Positions 1-7,308 of a DNA stretch of 64,000 nucleotides are shown here, one piece after another. Each line of letters begins with the position of its first letter. The stretch's first letter is position 1. The position numbers and the translations under genes were made by a program. This DNA comes from Verrucomicrobiia bacterium. Its GTDB lineage: Bacteria; Verrucomicrobiota; Verrucomicrobiia; Verrucomicrobiales; DEV007. The stretch covers positions 1-64,000 of the forward strand of contig JAGRPB010000007.1 of the NCBI GenBank assembly GCA_020439945.1, read 5' to 3'. A model generated the notes under the pieces. It searched no databases, was not told the DNA's origin, and saw only the letters and a list, made by a program, of their open reading frames with translations.

Positions 1-38
1 GCAATTTGCGGATCAAGGAGCTGTAAACGCTTCGGCAC

Positions 39-112
39 GTAGCCGCGTTCGCCAGAACGTGGTCCGCAGCCACGGCATGCCTCCCAGTCCGCCGTCTGGC
101 GACGGCGGCTAC
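39..112. repeat. REP palindrome pair, copy 1
   Basis: The left half starts GTAGCCGCGTTCGCCAGAAC and the right half reads GTCTGGCGACGGCGGCTAC, so the halves are imperfect inverted copies around a variable middle. The same arrangement recurs at 791-863, 968-1044, 2865-2961, 9229-9292 and 27518-27577. It abuts the RAYT transposase gene, whose TAG stop lies in the terminal GGCTAC of this repeat. Confidence 0.85.
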
Positions 113-720
113 CTGCGGGAATCGATCGGTGGCTGCAGGCCTTCGGGAATCCGGGAATAGTGCAGTCTCCAGAATCGATCCCAATAGTCACTCCGACCCC
201 ATTCCAATTCCGGATATCCCGGGATCACCGCTCCGGTGAAAGTCCACTCAGAGGGATCGGACACGAGCTTTGCCCGAACCGGATTCTCGGCAATGTAGAA
301 CGCTACCTTTTCAAACGCATTCCTGGCACGGTCCTTGTCCCGGAGAACGGAATCGTAGGCCTGCTTTTGAAGTTGGAAGGGTTTCGATTTCTCGGATGCG
401 GATGACGAAGAAATCTCGCGCAACGCAGCATTCAGATGACGCCGAAAATGACGCGTCAGCTTGAGTTGGTCGCTATCGTCCCGCCAGCCCAGCAGGAGCA
501 GGTGAAAATGGTCCGGCATCAGGCAATAGACGGGGCAGACGGCGTGGTAGCGGGCTGCTGAGTGCAGAAGCAATTCCCGGAACCGCAGATGACAAGCGTC
601 GGACAACCAGCCGCGAGCTCGGTCTCGGAGCGTCATCGTCCAATGAACGTAGGCAAACCCTCGGTAGCGGGAGGGATCCAGTCGGGGAAGGTGAGAATGC
701 TCTGGATCACTTCCGGGCAC
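109..720 (-). CDS. REP-associated tyrosine transposase (RAYT, Y1 transposase family)
   Basis: This 203-residue protein resembles the single-domain Y1 transposases (TnpA-REP/RAYT) that nick single-stranded palindromic elements. The HUH-type metal motif is seen in MPDHFHLLLL (about residues 68-77). The family block with the catalytic tyrosine is seen in FYIAENPVRAKLV near residue 142-154. Its length fits RAYTs, which are single-copy chromosomal enzymes rather than insertion sequences with their own terminal repeats. REP pairs lie directly downstream (39-112) and upstream (791-863, 968-1044), the arrangement expected if this enzyme acts on them. The stop codon is provided by the downstream REP. 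Assignment to the family is firm; activity on these repeats is inferred. Confidence 0.9.
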   Translation of the reverse strand: MPGSDPEHSHLPRLDPSRYRGFAYVHWTMTLRDRARGWLSDACHLRFRELLLHSAARYHAVCPVYCLMPDHFHLLLLGWRDDSDQLKLTRHFRRHLNAALREISSSSASEKSKPFQLQKQAYDSVLRDKDRARNAFEKVAFYIAENPVRAKLVSDPSEWTFTGAVIPGYPELEWGRSDYWDRFWRLHYSRIPEGLQPPIDSRR

Positions 721-790
721 CCTCCAGGACTAAGCCAAAACGACGAGCGACGTCAAGGTTCCGCTGCCGCGATTCGTAGCCGCACCAATC

Positions 791-863
791 GTAGCCGCGT
801 TCGCCAGAACGTGGCTCGAAGCCGCCGCCTGCGTATGGGCCACCGTCTTGCGACGGCGGCTAC
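791..863. repeat. REP palindrome pair, copy 2
   Basis: Same family as 39-112: GTAGCCGCGTTCGCCAGAAC on the left and GTCTTGCGACGGCGGCTAC on the right. The 320 bases between the RAYT start and the sulfatase stop hold this copy and the next (968-1044) and no gene that I can support. Confidence 0.85.
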
Positions 864-967
864 CTCCCGGAAGACACGACGTCAAGGATCGGTCGTGTTA
901 ACGCATTTCAATGCGTCACACCACTTCGCCGAGTAGCCACGGTTGTTCAACGCGCTTCCGCCATCCC

Positions 968-1044
968 GTAGCCGCGTTCGCCGGAACGTGGCCTGGATTC
1001 GGCGTTCGAAACCTCCCGGTCCACCGTCTGGCGACGGCGGCTAC
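968..1044. repeat. REP palindrome pair, copy 3, overlapping the sulfatase stop
   Basis: Left half GTAGCCGCGTTCGCCGGAAC, right half CCGTCTGGCGACGGCGGCTAC. Its last bases (CTA at 1041-1043) are the TAG stop of the sulfatase gene read on the minus strand, so the element has become the end of that coding region. Confidence 0.85.
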
Positions 1045-2765
1045 TTCTTCTTCGGTTTCTTCCGAGGCGGGATGTCCGTGAACGGCGCGTTCTCGAACGG
1101 GACCGGATCCGCCGTGACGCGGGGGTCGTTGACGAGCTTCAGCTCGGCCATGAGCCGTTTCTCCATGTCCGCCTGCACGTCGGCGTATTCGGTGTAGCCG
1201 GCCACGTTCTCGATCTCGTCGGCGTCTTTGGACAAGTCGTAGAGTTCGTATTTCGGTCGCTTTCCGAAACCAAGCTCGAACAGCTTCGCGACTTCGGGAT
1301 CGTTGCGGTGCTCGATCATCCAGGCTTTCGTCGGACTGGCGTCGAAATCGGCATAGGCGGCGAAGGTGTTGTTGGCGAGCGTGTCGTAGTCGGGAATGTC
1401 TTCGCCCGCCGCGTCACCCGGATCGCCCATCGGCCAACGATCGGGCTCGAAGTTCACGATGAACACGTGGTCCTTGGTGCGGAAGGCACGCTGCGGATAC
1501 GGCTTGCCGCCGGGACGGGCGTCGCCCACGTGACGCTCGCGACCGGTGATGACCCAGGTGCGCTCGGGATCGACCTGGCCGGATTTCTCCGAGGTCAGCA
1601 CCGGCATCAGGCTCCGGCCCGTCATCACCTCGGGCGGCGTCACTCCGCCGGCTTCGAGAAAGGTCGGCGCCAGGTCCATCAGGTTCACGAAGTCATCGAC
1701 CACGCGACCGGCCGGGATCTTCCCGTTCCCCCAGCGGGCCGCCAGCGACACGTTGGTGCCGAAGTCGTAGAGATTGCACTTGCCGCGCGGGAAGCCGGGC
1801 GCGCCGTGATCGCCGCTCACCACGACGAGCGTGTTGTCGAGTTGGCCCGCCTTTTCCAGCCGTTTCAGCAGCACCCCGAGCCCGGCGTCGAAGGCCATCG
1901 CCTCGCCCAGGTAATCGGCGAAATCCTCGCGCACCAGCGGCACGTCGGGCAGGAAATCCGGCAGCTTGCCCTTCAGGTTGTCCGGTTCCAGGCCCCAGAG
2001 CGCCTTGCCCGAGCCCCGCGTCCACATCCGGTGGGTGTTGGTGGGACCGAACCAGAAGCAGAAAGGCTCGTCGTCCGGCTTCGCCTCCAGGAAGGCGTCG
2101 AATTCCGCGCCCACCTTGTCGAGCAGCAGCTGCTTGGCTTCCGCCACCGTCTTGCCCTCCTCGACCAGCTTCGTCGCCGTCTGGGAGAAGCTGTTGAAAT
2201 TCGGGCCCTTCATCTCGTAGCCGTACTCCTGCTCGCCGTAGGGCGCGTCGCGCGGTTCGCCCGGGCTCCAGACCTTGTAGATCTTCCCGATATGATAACC
2301 CGCATCGCGCAGCATCAGCGGGTAGGTGGGGATCTTCGTGTCCCAGATCGCCCCCTGCAGGATGGCCCCGCGGCCGGTGCGGAAAAAATACTGGCCCGAC
2401 AGCAGCGAACTGCGGCAGGGCGTGCACGACGGCGCCGTCACGTGGGCGTTCTTGAACAGCACCCCTTCCCGGGCGATGCGATCGAAGTTCGGCGTCTTCA
2501 CCACATCGTTCGCCGTTCCCGCTCCCTCCGCCTCCGCGTAGATGCTGGCGTAGTGACCCCAGTCGTCGGCAAAGGCGAAAAGGATGTTCGGCCGATCCGC
2601 CTTTCCGGCCCCGTCCCCGTCCGCCGCGCTCAGACTACCCGGCGTCGCGATCATCGTCCCCAGCAGCAACATAGCCAGGGCCATCCGCGATAACCGGGAA
2701 AAGAGAGAACCAAAGCCAGGGAAAAACGGGCGGGAGAGAGACAAAAGGAGGAGGGGGCGCTGCAT
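1041..2765 (-). CDS. secreted arylsulfatase-family sulfatase
   Basis: This 574-residue protein belongs to the type I sulfatase/alkaline phosphatase superfamily and probably removes sulfate esters from polysaccharides or glycans outside the cytoplasm. A hydrophobic N-terminal segment (about residues 28-47) ends near ALA-like residues and acts as a signal peptide. The metal-site start [13 protein letters not shown] follows at about 58-70. The formylglycine motif C114-T-P-C-R118 is intact, so activity needs a maturation enzyme. [12 protein letters not shown] near residue 320 is the typical second metal/active-site block. Start at 2765 is chosen because it gives a full positively charged leader; an internal ATG at 2684 is possible. 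The substrate cannot be told from sequence. The stop lies within a REP element. Confidence 0.92.
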   Translation of the reverse strand: MQRPLLLLSLSRPFFPGFGSLFSRLSRMALAMLLLGTMIATPGSLSAADGDGAGKADRPNILFAFADDWGHYASIYAEAEGAGTANDVVKTPNFDRIAREGVLFKNAHVTAPSCTPCRSSLLSGQYFFRTGRGAILQGAIWDTKIPTYPLMLRDAGYHIGKIYKVWSPGEPRDAPYGEQEYGYEMKGPNFNSFSQTATKLVEEGKTVAEAKQLLLDKVGAEFDAFLEAKPDDEPFCFWFGPTNTHRMWTRGSGKALWGLEPDNLKGKLPDFLPDVPLVREDFADYLGEAMAFDAGLGVLLKRLEKAGQLDNTLVVVSGDHGAPGFPRGKCNLYDFGTNVSLAARWGNGKIPAGRVVDDFVNLMDLAPTFLEAGGVTPPEVMTGRSLMPVLTSEKSGQVDPERTWVITGRERHVGDARPGGKPYPQRAFRTKDHVFIVNFEPDRWPMGDPGDAAGEDIPDYDTLANNTFAAYADFDASPTKAWMIEHRNDPEVAKLFELGFGKRPKYELYDLSKDADEIENVAGYTEYADVQADMEKRLMAELKLVNDPRVTADPVPFENAPFTDIPPRKKPKKK

Positions 2766-2864
2766 CCTTTCGTCATAAGGAAAAACCCGCCCCCCGGCAA
2801 GCGCGCGTTGGCGCGGGCTCGACCGAACCGGACCGCCGCCGCGCGATCAACAGCCGCGCGATCC

Positions 2865-2961
2865 GTAGCCGCGCTCGCCAGAGCGTGGAGCCGAAGCCTC
2901 CGTCCGTCCATCCGTCCCTCCCGCTCGATCGACCGGGCCACCTTCTGGCGAAGGCGGCTAC
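2865..2961. repeat. REP palindrome pair, copy 4
   Basis: Left half GTAGCCGCGCTCGCCAGAGC, right half CCACCTTCTGGCGAAGGCGG followed by CTAC. It lies in the 900-base gene-free stretch between the sulfatase and the cassette array, which otherwise contains the tandem arrays at 3015-3138 and 3274-3437. Confidence 0.8.
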
Positions 2962-3014
2962 GATTCGTCTCGGCCTGCCGTGGCGAATTTGCCCGTCCAA
3001 AGCGTCGAGAATCC

Positions 3015-3138
3015 ATTCCGGGAAATTCGGAGGAGCTTCTCATCGGTTTAGAACCCATTCCGGGAAATTCGGAAGACCTTCTCATCGGTTTAGAACCCGT
3101 TCCGAGAAATTCGGAAGACCTTCTCACCCGTTTGGACG
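3015..3138. repeat. tandem array, three copies of a 42-bp unit
   Basis: Units start at 3015, 3057 and 3099 with a period of exactly 42 bases. Each holds ATTCCGGGAAATTCGGAAGA-type sequence followed by CTTCTCATCGGTTTAGAACC. Differences between copies are single substitutions. Short open frames crossing it are repetitive by-products and are not called as genes. Confidence 0.85.
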
Positions 3139-3170
3139 CCTTTTCCGCCCGCCGAGCCCCCCCGAGACCG

Positions 3171-3230
3171 ATCCAACAGGGTCAAGTCCCCGACCCAACC
3201 CTCTTCCATCGCGCATCCAACCCTGTTCAC
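3171..3230. repeat. degenerate CAACAGGGT inverted-repeat element
   Basis: Contains CCAACAGGGTCAAGTCCCCG followed by an imperfect inverted arm ending CCAACCCTGTTC. It is related to the clearer copies at 21493-21530, 31926-31964 and 40000-40038. Confidence 0.6.
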
Positions 3231-3273
3231 CGCCCTACCCACTTCGACGCAAGTCTCGGACGTTGTCTCGAGA

Positions 3274-3437
3274 ACTGCCTTCCAAACGTTTAGAAGCCGT
3301 TTCCCGAGCTGCGTACTGTCTTCCGAACGTTCGGAAGTCCATTCCCGGGCCGCGTACTGCCTTCTGAACCATCAGAAGCCTATTCTTGCGCGGAGAATTG
3401 CCTTCTGAACGTTCGAGAATCCGTTTCCACTGCCCGA
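3274..3437. repeat. tandem array, four copies of a 41-bp palindromic unit
   Basis: Units start at 3274, 3315, 3356 and 3397 with a period of 41 bases. Each has a short palindrome; the second copy is a perfect 18-base one, CTTCCGAACGTTCGGAAG at 3321-3338. The palindrome is followed by an ATTCCCGGGCCGCGTA-like block. The layout is related to the 42-bp array at 3015-3138. The 227 bases from here to the first cassette contain no supportable gene. Confidence 0.85.
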
Positions 3438-3678
3438 ATCCTTTCTGGCTGCCAAAGACGTCCATTCCGCGGTCGGCGTTCTTCCCTTGCCTTCGGGAGG
3501 GTTGATATCAGAGTTTCCCCGGCAGCCGAAAAACCTCTCTCTCAAGAACCCGGATAGAGGCACGCATCTCGCACAAAAACCTTGCTGGATCAGGGTTTTC
3601 TGGACAACATCTTGAGCAAAGGCTCCGCGGGATATCACCCGATGCGGGGCTACGAATAAAGACTGTTGGGCTAAGAAA

Positions 3679-4602
3679 ATGGACGACGGTAACGCATCGC
3701 TGAACCTGCCGACCGCTTGGACAAAGCCCCGGAAGCACGCGCGATTGCACATCCTAGTCGCTCACGAGGCATCGAGGGCGGTAATCATCAGACGCAAGCC
3801 GAGCAAGTCATTCCACATCATCTCGTGGGATACGGAGACCGATGCATTGGAGCATGGCTCGTGGTTCAGAGGACGAATCTACTCAGAGCGCTGTGATCTC
3901 TCGTGGGATGGACGATGGATGGTTTATCTAGCGATGGGATCCCACGGAGAGACTTGGAACGGTATTTGCGCTCCCCCGATGCTGCGCACTGTTGCGGATG
4001 TCCCCCATGGCGGGACGTGGGCAGGGGGAGGCGTCTTCTCACAAAGGGACAAGCTGCAATCGAATGATGTTTGGTATTCGGATCGCTCCCTCAGCGAGTT
4101 CTCCAATTCAAGCGACTTGCCATTCTCGATCGAGAGGATGCCTTCGGGGGGAGAAGTGTTTCCTATTCTCTCACATCGGTTGGAGCGCGATGGCTGGAAG
4201 CGCGAAGGAGATTTCGTTGAGGATCAGAAGATTTCACTGAAGCATTCCACCTACTCCACGCTTTGCGTCGGCGACCCCGGATGGTCATGGCAACCCACTC
4301 CTAGTCACCCGATTCTCAGGATGTTCTACAGAGGATACTTGGTGCCCGGTTACACCTTTGAGTTCCGCCTTGAGGATTCCGATCTGCTGGACCCAGAAGT
4401 CGACTGGGCGACTTGGGACTCCAAGGGCGACCTATTGGTTGCGCGTCACGGGGCAATTCAACGCTACACCTTGGAGAGCTTGAAGAATGACGCTCCGGCA
4501 TTTTGCGCCGATTTCGAGAGCCTCACCCCTCCAACAAACAATGCCCAACAAGGCGTGGGTGGCAACCCGCTACCCCGCCGCGAGTCGGAGATTGAACCGT
4601 GA
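3679..4602 (+). CDS. cassette 1 protein of unknown function
   Basis: A 307-residue protein begins 14 bases after the GTTGGGC core at 3665 and ends inside attC 1. I do not recognise a named family. It has no signal peptide and no membrane segment. It is rich in Trp, Ser and Gly, with repeated short blades such as SWDTETDALEHGSWF, CDLSWDGRWMVYLAM and WATWDSKGDLLVAR, which suggest a beta-propeller-like or WD/PD40-like fold. The last ~20 residues are encoded by the attC arm and are probably not conserved. It is the longest spacing-free start for the cassette, with no competing ATG nearby. The calling as a real gene rests on position, length and cassette context. Confidence 0.8.
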   Translation: MDDGNASLNLPTAWTKPRKHARLHILVAHEASRAVIIRRKPSKSFHIISWDTETDALEHGSWFRGRIYSERCDLSWDGRWMVYLAMGSHGETWNGICAPPMLRTVADVPHGGTWAGGGVFSQRDKLQSNDVWYSDRSLSEFSNSSDLPFSIERMPSGGEVFPILSHRLERDGWKREGDFVEDQKISLKHSTYSTLCVGDPGWSWQPTPSHPILRMFYRGYLVPGYTFEFRLEDSDLLDPEVDWATWDSKGDLLVARHGAIQRYTLESLKNDAPAFCADFESLTPPTNNAQQGVGGNPLPRRESEIEP

Positions 4603-4670
4603 TTAGAACCCTTTACCCTGAGTCGGACTGGCCCTCCCGGTAGCGGGTGCCACCACTTCGACGTTCGTGC
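4543..4670 (+). other. attC site 1
   Basis: R'' GCCCAAC is at 4543-4549 and the R' core GTTCGTGC at 4663-4670. The left arm 4555-4574 (GTGGGTGGCAACCCGCTACC) pairs with the right arm 4639-4656, leaving one G and one A unpaired on the left arm. R'' is the exact complement of the core at 3665-3671, which sets the 5' end of cassette 1. The predicted crossover is after G4663. Confidence 0.87.
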
Positions 4671-4698
4671 TAAAAAAAGAATCTAAACTACTCATATC

Positions 4699-4899
4699 AT
4701 GGAAGTAAGAATTGAATGTGATAATGATGAAGGCATTAATGCGATGGGAATGGCCGATCTCCATTCTCTCCCTCAAAAAGATGATACCATCGTAATTGAT
4801 GGATTAACTTTCCGAGTTGTCGGACGCCGATTTCACTCGGATGTCGTCGCAACGGAGTTTGATAGCGTTGTGGTCATCCTTCATCGAGAAAATGGATAA
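4699..4899 (+). CDS. cassette 2 small protein of unknown function
   Basis: A 66-residue acidic soluble protein starts 29 bases after the cassette boundary. It has alternating beta-strand character (VRIECD, DTIVIDGLTFRVVGRRF, DSVVVILHRENG) and could be a small SH3-like or PASTA-sized beta barrel, but no family is recognised. Base composition is clearly lower in GC than the flanking chromosomal genes. This agrees with acquisition by cassette transfer. A second small open frame follows in the same cassette (4906-5016). Confidence 0.72.
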   Translation: MEVRIECDNDEGINAMGMADLHSLPQKDDTIVIDGLTFRVVGRRFHSDVVATEFDSVVVILHRENG

Positions 4900-4905
4900 T
4901 TTTAA

Positions 4906-5016
4906 ATGAGGAAACATCCCAAGAGTAAGAACGTGAAAGAATTTATTCGCGAATCTGTTGATTCGCGATTTCCGAATTTTACGGATTTGGATTTTCTGAA
5001 TAATTGGGTCTGGTGA
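4906..5016 (+). CDS. possible 36-residue second cassette 2 product
   Basis: ATG at 4906 lies six bases after the stop of the preceding gene and opens a 36-residue frame: a basic start (MRKHPKSKNVKEF), then an acidic/aromatic end (NNWVW). The spacing suggests translational coupling. The frame is short and low in GC, and no homologue is recognised, so it may be spurious. The rest of the 330 bases between 4899 and 5233 is AT-rich sequence and attC 2. Confidence 0.35.
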   Translation: MRKHPKSKNVKEFIRESVDSRFPNFTDLDFLNNWVW

Positions 5017-5099
5017 CAGTTTTGAGTTTGCGAGATATATTTTCATAGAAGTATATTTTTAAGTAAATTTTCTTCAGTTCAGCGCGCCATCGAATCCGG

Positions 5100-5227
5100 G
5101 CACGAACAAGCCGTGGGAGAACAACCACCATCCCGTTTCGTGTCGGGTTCAGTAGGGTGGTTGTCTGCGGATTCCCGTGTAGGATTCGCGCCCTCGGATT
5201 GTGGTGTCTCCACTTTGACGTTGGCCG
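5100..5227 (+). other. attC site 2
   Basis: R'' GCACGAAC is at 5100-5107 and the R' core GTTGGCCG at 5220-5227. The left arm 5113-5133 (starting GTGGGAGAACAACCAC) pairs with the right arm 5196-5213 (GGATTGTGGTGTCTCCAC), leaving unpaired G and A bases on the left arm. R'' is an exact 8-base complement of the core that opens cassette 2 at 4663. Confidence 0.88.
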
Positions 5228-5232
5228 AAAAA

Positions 5233-6312
5233 ATGAAACCCGCCTTACTCGCTTCTACGTTTTGGTTCGGGTGCAGCGTCGGAATAGGCGTCTGGGCGGA
5301 ACAAGAATATCCTGAACCGGGTTGGCCTGGACCCGAAATGGTGGGTGATTGGGACACGTTCAACGAACAATTCAAGAAGTGGGAGATCGCCGAGTTTGAA
5401 TACGGAGGCGGCGTAGCTGACGGTGGATCGCTCATTTTCGAATTCAAAGCGACCGACGGCTCGGAGTTCGAAGTATTGGTGGCTTGCTCTTCGTGGTGGA
5501 CGAAAGAAGATTGGAAGAAGAAGCAGCAACCAATTTTTCTTTTATTTGAAACAAAGGCATATCGGATTTCGAAAGGCTCTGAGTCAGAGGAGCGATTGCT
5601 CTTAATGTTGAACGAAGCAGCTTCGGAATTAGAGGGCGTGGGTCGTAAGCGTACGATTTACATTGAGCGCCTGCATGAAATCGTAAAGTCACGCGCTCTT
5701 CACGGCCCTCACTGGCCCATGGGTGATCTCGACCTAAATGGCGCACCTGGTAGCTGGAACGAAAGAACATTTACGCTCCATCAAAATGCCTGGCCTTTTG
5801 ATCGCCTAGACCTGGAGGGAGCATCCGGTGATTGGAGCAAGCTTCTGGAGCAATTCAAGAAGTGGAGAATCGAAGATTTTATACTGTGGGATACCCTCGG
5901 AGATGTGTCCACCGTATTCAAATTTGCGACTTCTGATCGCTCTGAAATCGGGATCTTGGTGCCTACCATAAGACCATACTACCCACCCAAACCGAACACA
6001 GACGACCCGTTTGACAGATCTGATCCAGTATTCTTTCCCCAGGCGATCTACCTGCATTTCAACAGGCAGCTCTACCCTATTGAGGAAGGCAGTGAGGCCG
6101 AGGAAATACTGCTCGCGATGCTGGACCGTGCTGCCAAGAAGCTGACGGGTGAAGGGGCTCTGCATCCAGGATATATAGAGTGCCTGCGAGAAATCGTGAA
6201 ATCACGCAAGATTCCCCCTTTTGATGACTGGCCGTTTGACCGCTGCAACCTCGACGGCCAACAAGGCGCGGATGATCAACTGCCTGCCCGTGACCAGTCG
6301 AAAGCTCTATGA
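5233..6312 (+). CDS. cassette 3 protein with an internal duplication, unknown function
   Basis: The frame is open from 5113, but the upstream part is attC 2, so the ATG at 5233, five bases after the core, is taken as the start (359 residues). The first ~22 residues (MKPALLASTFWFGCSVGIGVWA) are hydrophobic and could be a signal peptide. The rest is two copies of one module. Copy 1 runs from LxEQFKKWEI-like FNEQFKKWEIAEFEY to IVKSRALHGP; copy 2 runs from LLEQFKKWRIEDFIL to IVKSRKIPPF. Shared features include TDGSEFEVLV / SDRSEIGILV and GSESEERLLLMLNEA / GSEAEEILLAMLDRA. Linkers repeat the WPxDRLDLxGxxGDW pattern. No known family is recognised. The stop lies inside attC 3. Confidence 0.8.
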   Translation: MKPALLASTFWFGCSVGIGVWAEQEYPEPGWPGPEMVGDWDTFNEQFKKWEIAEFEYGGGVADGGSLIFEFKATDGSEFEVLVACSSWWTKEDWKKKQQPIFLLFETKAYRISKGSESEERLLLMLNEAASELEGVGRKRTIYIERLHEIVKSRALHGPHWPMGDLDLNGAPGSWNERTFTLHQNAWPFDRLDLEGASGDWSKLLEQFKKWRIEDFILWDTLGDVSTVFKFATSDRSEIGILVPTIRPYYPPKPNTDDPFDRSDPVFFPQAIYLHFNRQLYPIEEGSEAEEILLAMLDRAAKKLTGEGALHPGYIECLREIVKSRKIPPFDDWPFDRCNLDGQQGADDQLPARDQSKAL

Positions 6313-6382
6313 AAATTAAAACCTCAACCCAGAAGTTGGAGCGCGCCGTCGGCAGGCAGTGACATCGCTTGAACGTTAGCTC
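6255..6382 (+). other. attC site 3
   Basis: R'' CGGCCAAC is at 6255-6262 and the R' core GTTAGCTC at 6375-6382. The left arm 6268-6288 (starting GCGGATGATCAACTGCCTG) pairs with the right arm 6351-6368 (GGCAGGCAGTGACATCGC), with three unpaired bases on the left arm. R'' is the exact complement of the core opening cassette 3 at 5220-5227. Confidence 0.88.
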
Positions 6383-6390
6383 TAAAACCC

Positions 6391-6897
6391 ATGCGGCTTT
6401 GCATTCTTGCAGCTCCGACGCTATTTCTTCTCTCGTGCGATAGTCCCTCGACTAGAGAGGCCGATACCGTTCCACGAGAAGAACCCAGGAAGACAGTTGT
6501 ATTCCAAGTGCCAGGTGATTTCAGCGAGACGGTTCGGACTCTTTGGCAGAGAAGCTATCCAGAGGATTACTCAGCGTTGGTCACACGAGCTAGAGAATCT
6601 CGGAGCGGGAAAGATCCATTTGCCGTTCCAATTGAAGTCCCGGACAGTGAGCTGACGCCTGAGACCTTTGGCCCCCTCGACTGGGGAAGAGCAATCGTCC
6701 CGCGGGTGTTCGATAAATTAGGCTATCCCCTCAAGGGGGGAGCCAAGGCTTACTACGAACCTGAGTCTGGGATCTTTAGGATCACACACTCGCCGGTCGC
6801 AATTGATTCATTTCGCGCGCGTTTTCCGGAGTTCAAACAAATACGAAACGAACAAGACGCGGCTGAGCAACCCGCTACCGCTGACGAGTCAAAGTAA
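6391..6897 (+). CDS. cassette 4 putative lipoprotein, unknown function
   Basis: A 168-residue protein starts eight bases after the GTTAGCTC core. The N-terminus MRLCILAAPTLFLLSC has a lipobox-like FLLSC with the lipidation Cys at residue 16, followed by a polar linker. The mature part is short and acidic and contains a patch PLDWGRAIVPRVFDKLGYPLKGGAKAY. No family is recognised. The last residues (EQPATADESK) are encoded by the attC 4 left arm and are therefore likely variable. Surface or periplasmic location is inferred from the lipobox only. Confidence 0.75.
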   Translation: MRLCILAAPTLFLLSCDSPSTREADTVPREEPRKTVVFQVPGDFSETVRTLWQRSYPEDYSALVTRARESRSGKDPFAVPIEVPDSELTPETFGPLDWGRAIVPRVFDKLGYPLKGGAKAYYEPESGIFRITHSPVAIDSFRARFPEFKQIRNEQDAAEQPATADESK

Positions 6898-6973
6898 CCC
6901 TCTTAACTCAAACCCATAACCTGTTTCGGCGCGGCGCTCCCGGTAGCGGTTGCTAGCGCTTAAACGTTAGGAC
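6846..6973 (+). other. attC site 4
   Basis: The R'' box AACGAAC is at 6847-6853 and the R' core GTTAGGAC at 6966-6973. The left arm 6859-6880 (starting GCGGCTGAGCAACCCGCTAC) pairs with the right arm 6941-6959 (CGGTAGCGGTTGCTAGCGC). The hairpin arms closely resemble attC 1. R'' matches the opening core of cassette 4 only partly (five of eight), unlike cassettes 1-3. Confidence 0.82.
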
Positions 6974-6986
6974 ACTTCCAGCGCGC

Positions 6987-7301
6987 ATGACACTTCGATT
7001 CCTTATTTTGATTTCGCTCATGCTGGCAGGCTGCACTCACATTCCACGGTCTGAAGCACCGCCCGCTTCTGTTTCAGCACCACCGTCGCGGACAGTTGAG
7101 TCTTTTCATTTCATCGGAGCTGCCACCACACTCCAAGATGTTATCGCCAGACTTGGCGCACCGGATCGGGATGTTGGTAGCGGGATATACATCTATGCCT
7201 ATCGCTTGACTGATGGCAGCGATGTTTTGGTTGGTTCAGCCGACGGTTCGCATATTCTTTACGTCAGACACGGCCAGGATATTTTGTTTGAGAAACCATG
7301 A
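6987..7301 (+). CDS. cassette 5 small lipoprotein, BamE/SmpA-like shape
   Basis: A 104-residue protein starts 13 bases after the GTTAGGAC core. MTLRFLILISLMLAGC is a clear lipoprotein signal with lipobox LAGC (Cys at residue 16), followed by a Ser/Pro linker. The mature domain (TLQDVIARLGAPDRDVGSGIYIYAYRLTDGS) has the "xxLxxxLGxPxxxxGxGxxxYxYxLxDG" pattern seen in small lipoproteins distantly like SmpA/OmlA (BamE). That family link is tentative. Outer-membrane anchoring is inferred from the lipobox. Confidence 0.8.
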   Translation: MTLRFLILISLMLAGCTHIPRSEAPPASVSAPPSRTVESFHFIGAATTLQDVIARLGAPDRDVGSGIYIYAYRLTDGSDVLVGSADGSHILYVRHGQDILFEKP

Positions 7302-7308
7302 AGACGTG

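Noticed and set aside
1308-2693. 461-residue plus-strand open frame over the sulfatase
   Set aside because: It is antisense to a sulfatase with all motifs in place and shows no protein features of its own; it is a GC-rich shadow frame.
2651-3127. repetitive minus-strand protein with MRRSSEF repeats
   Set aside because: It is the translation of the 42-bp tandem array and the sulfatase leader, with a period divisible by three keeping the frame open.
3015-3437. CRISPR array
   Set aside because: The period is 41-42 bases, but the whole unit repeats, with no unique spacers and no cas genes nearby.
2766-3664. degraded integron integrase upstream of the cassettes
   Set aside because: No tyrosine recombinase motif or plausible fragment was seen on either strand in this stretch.
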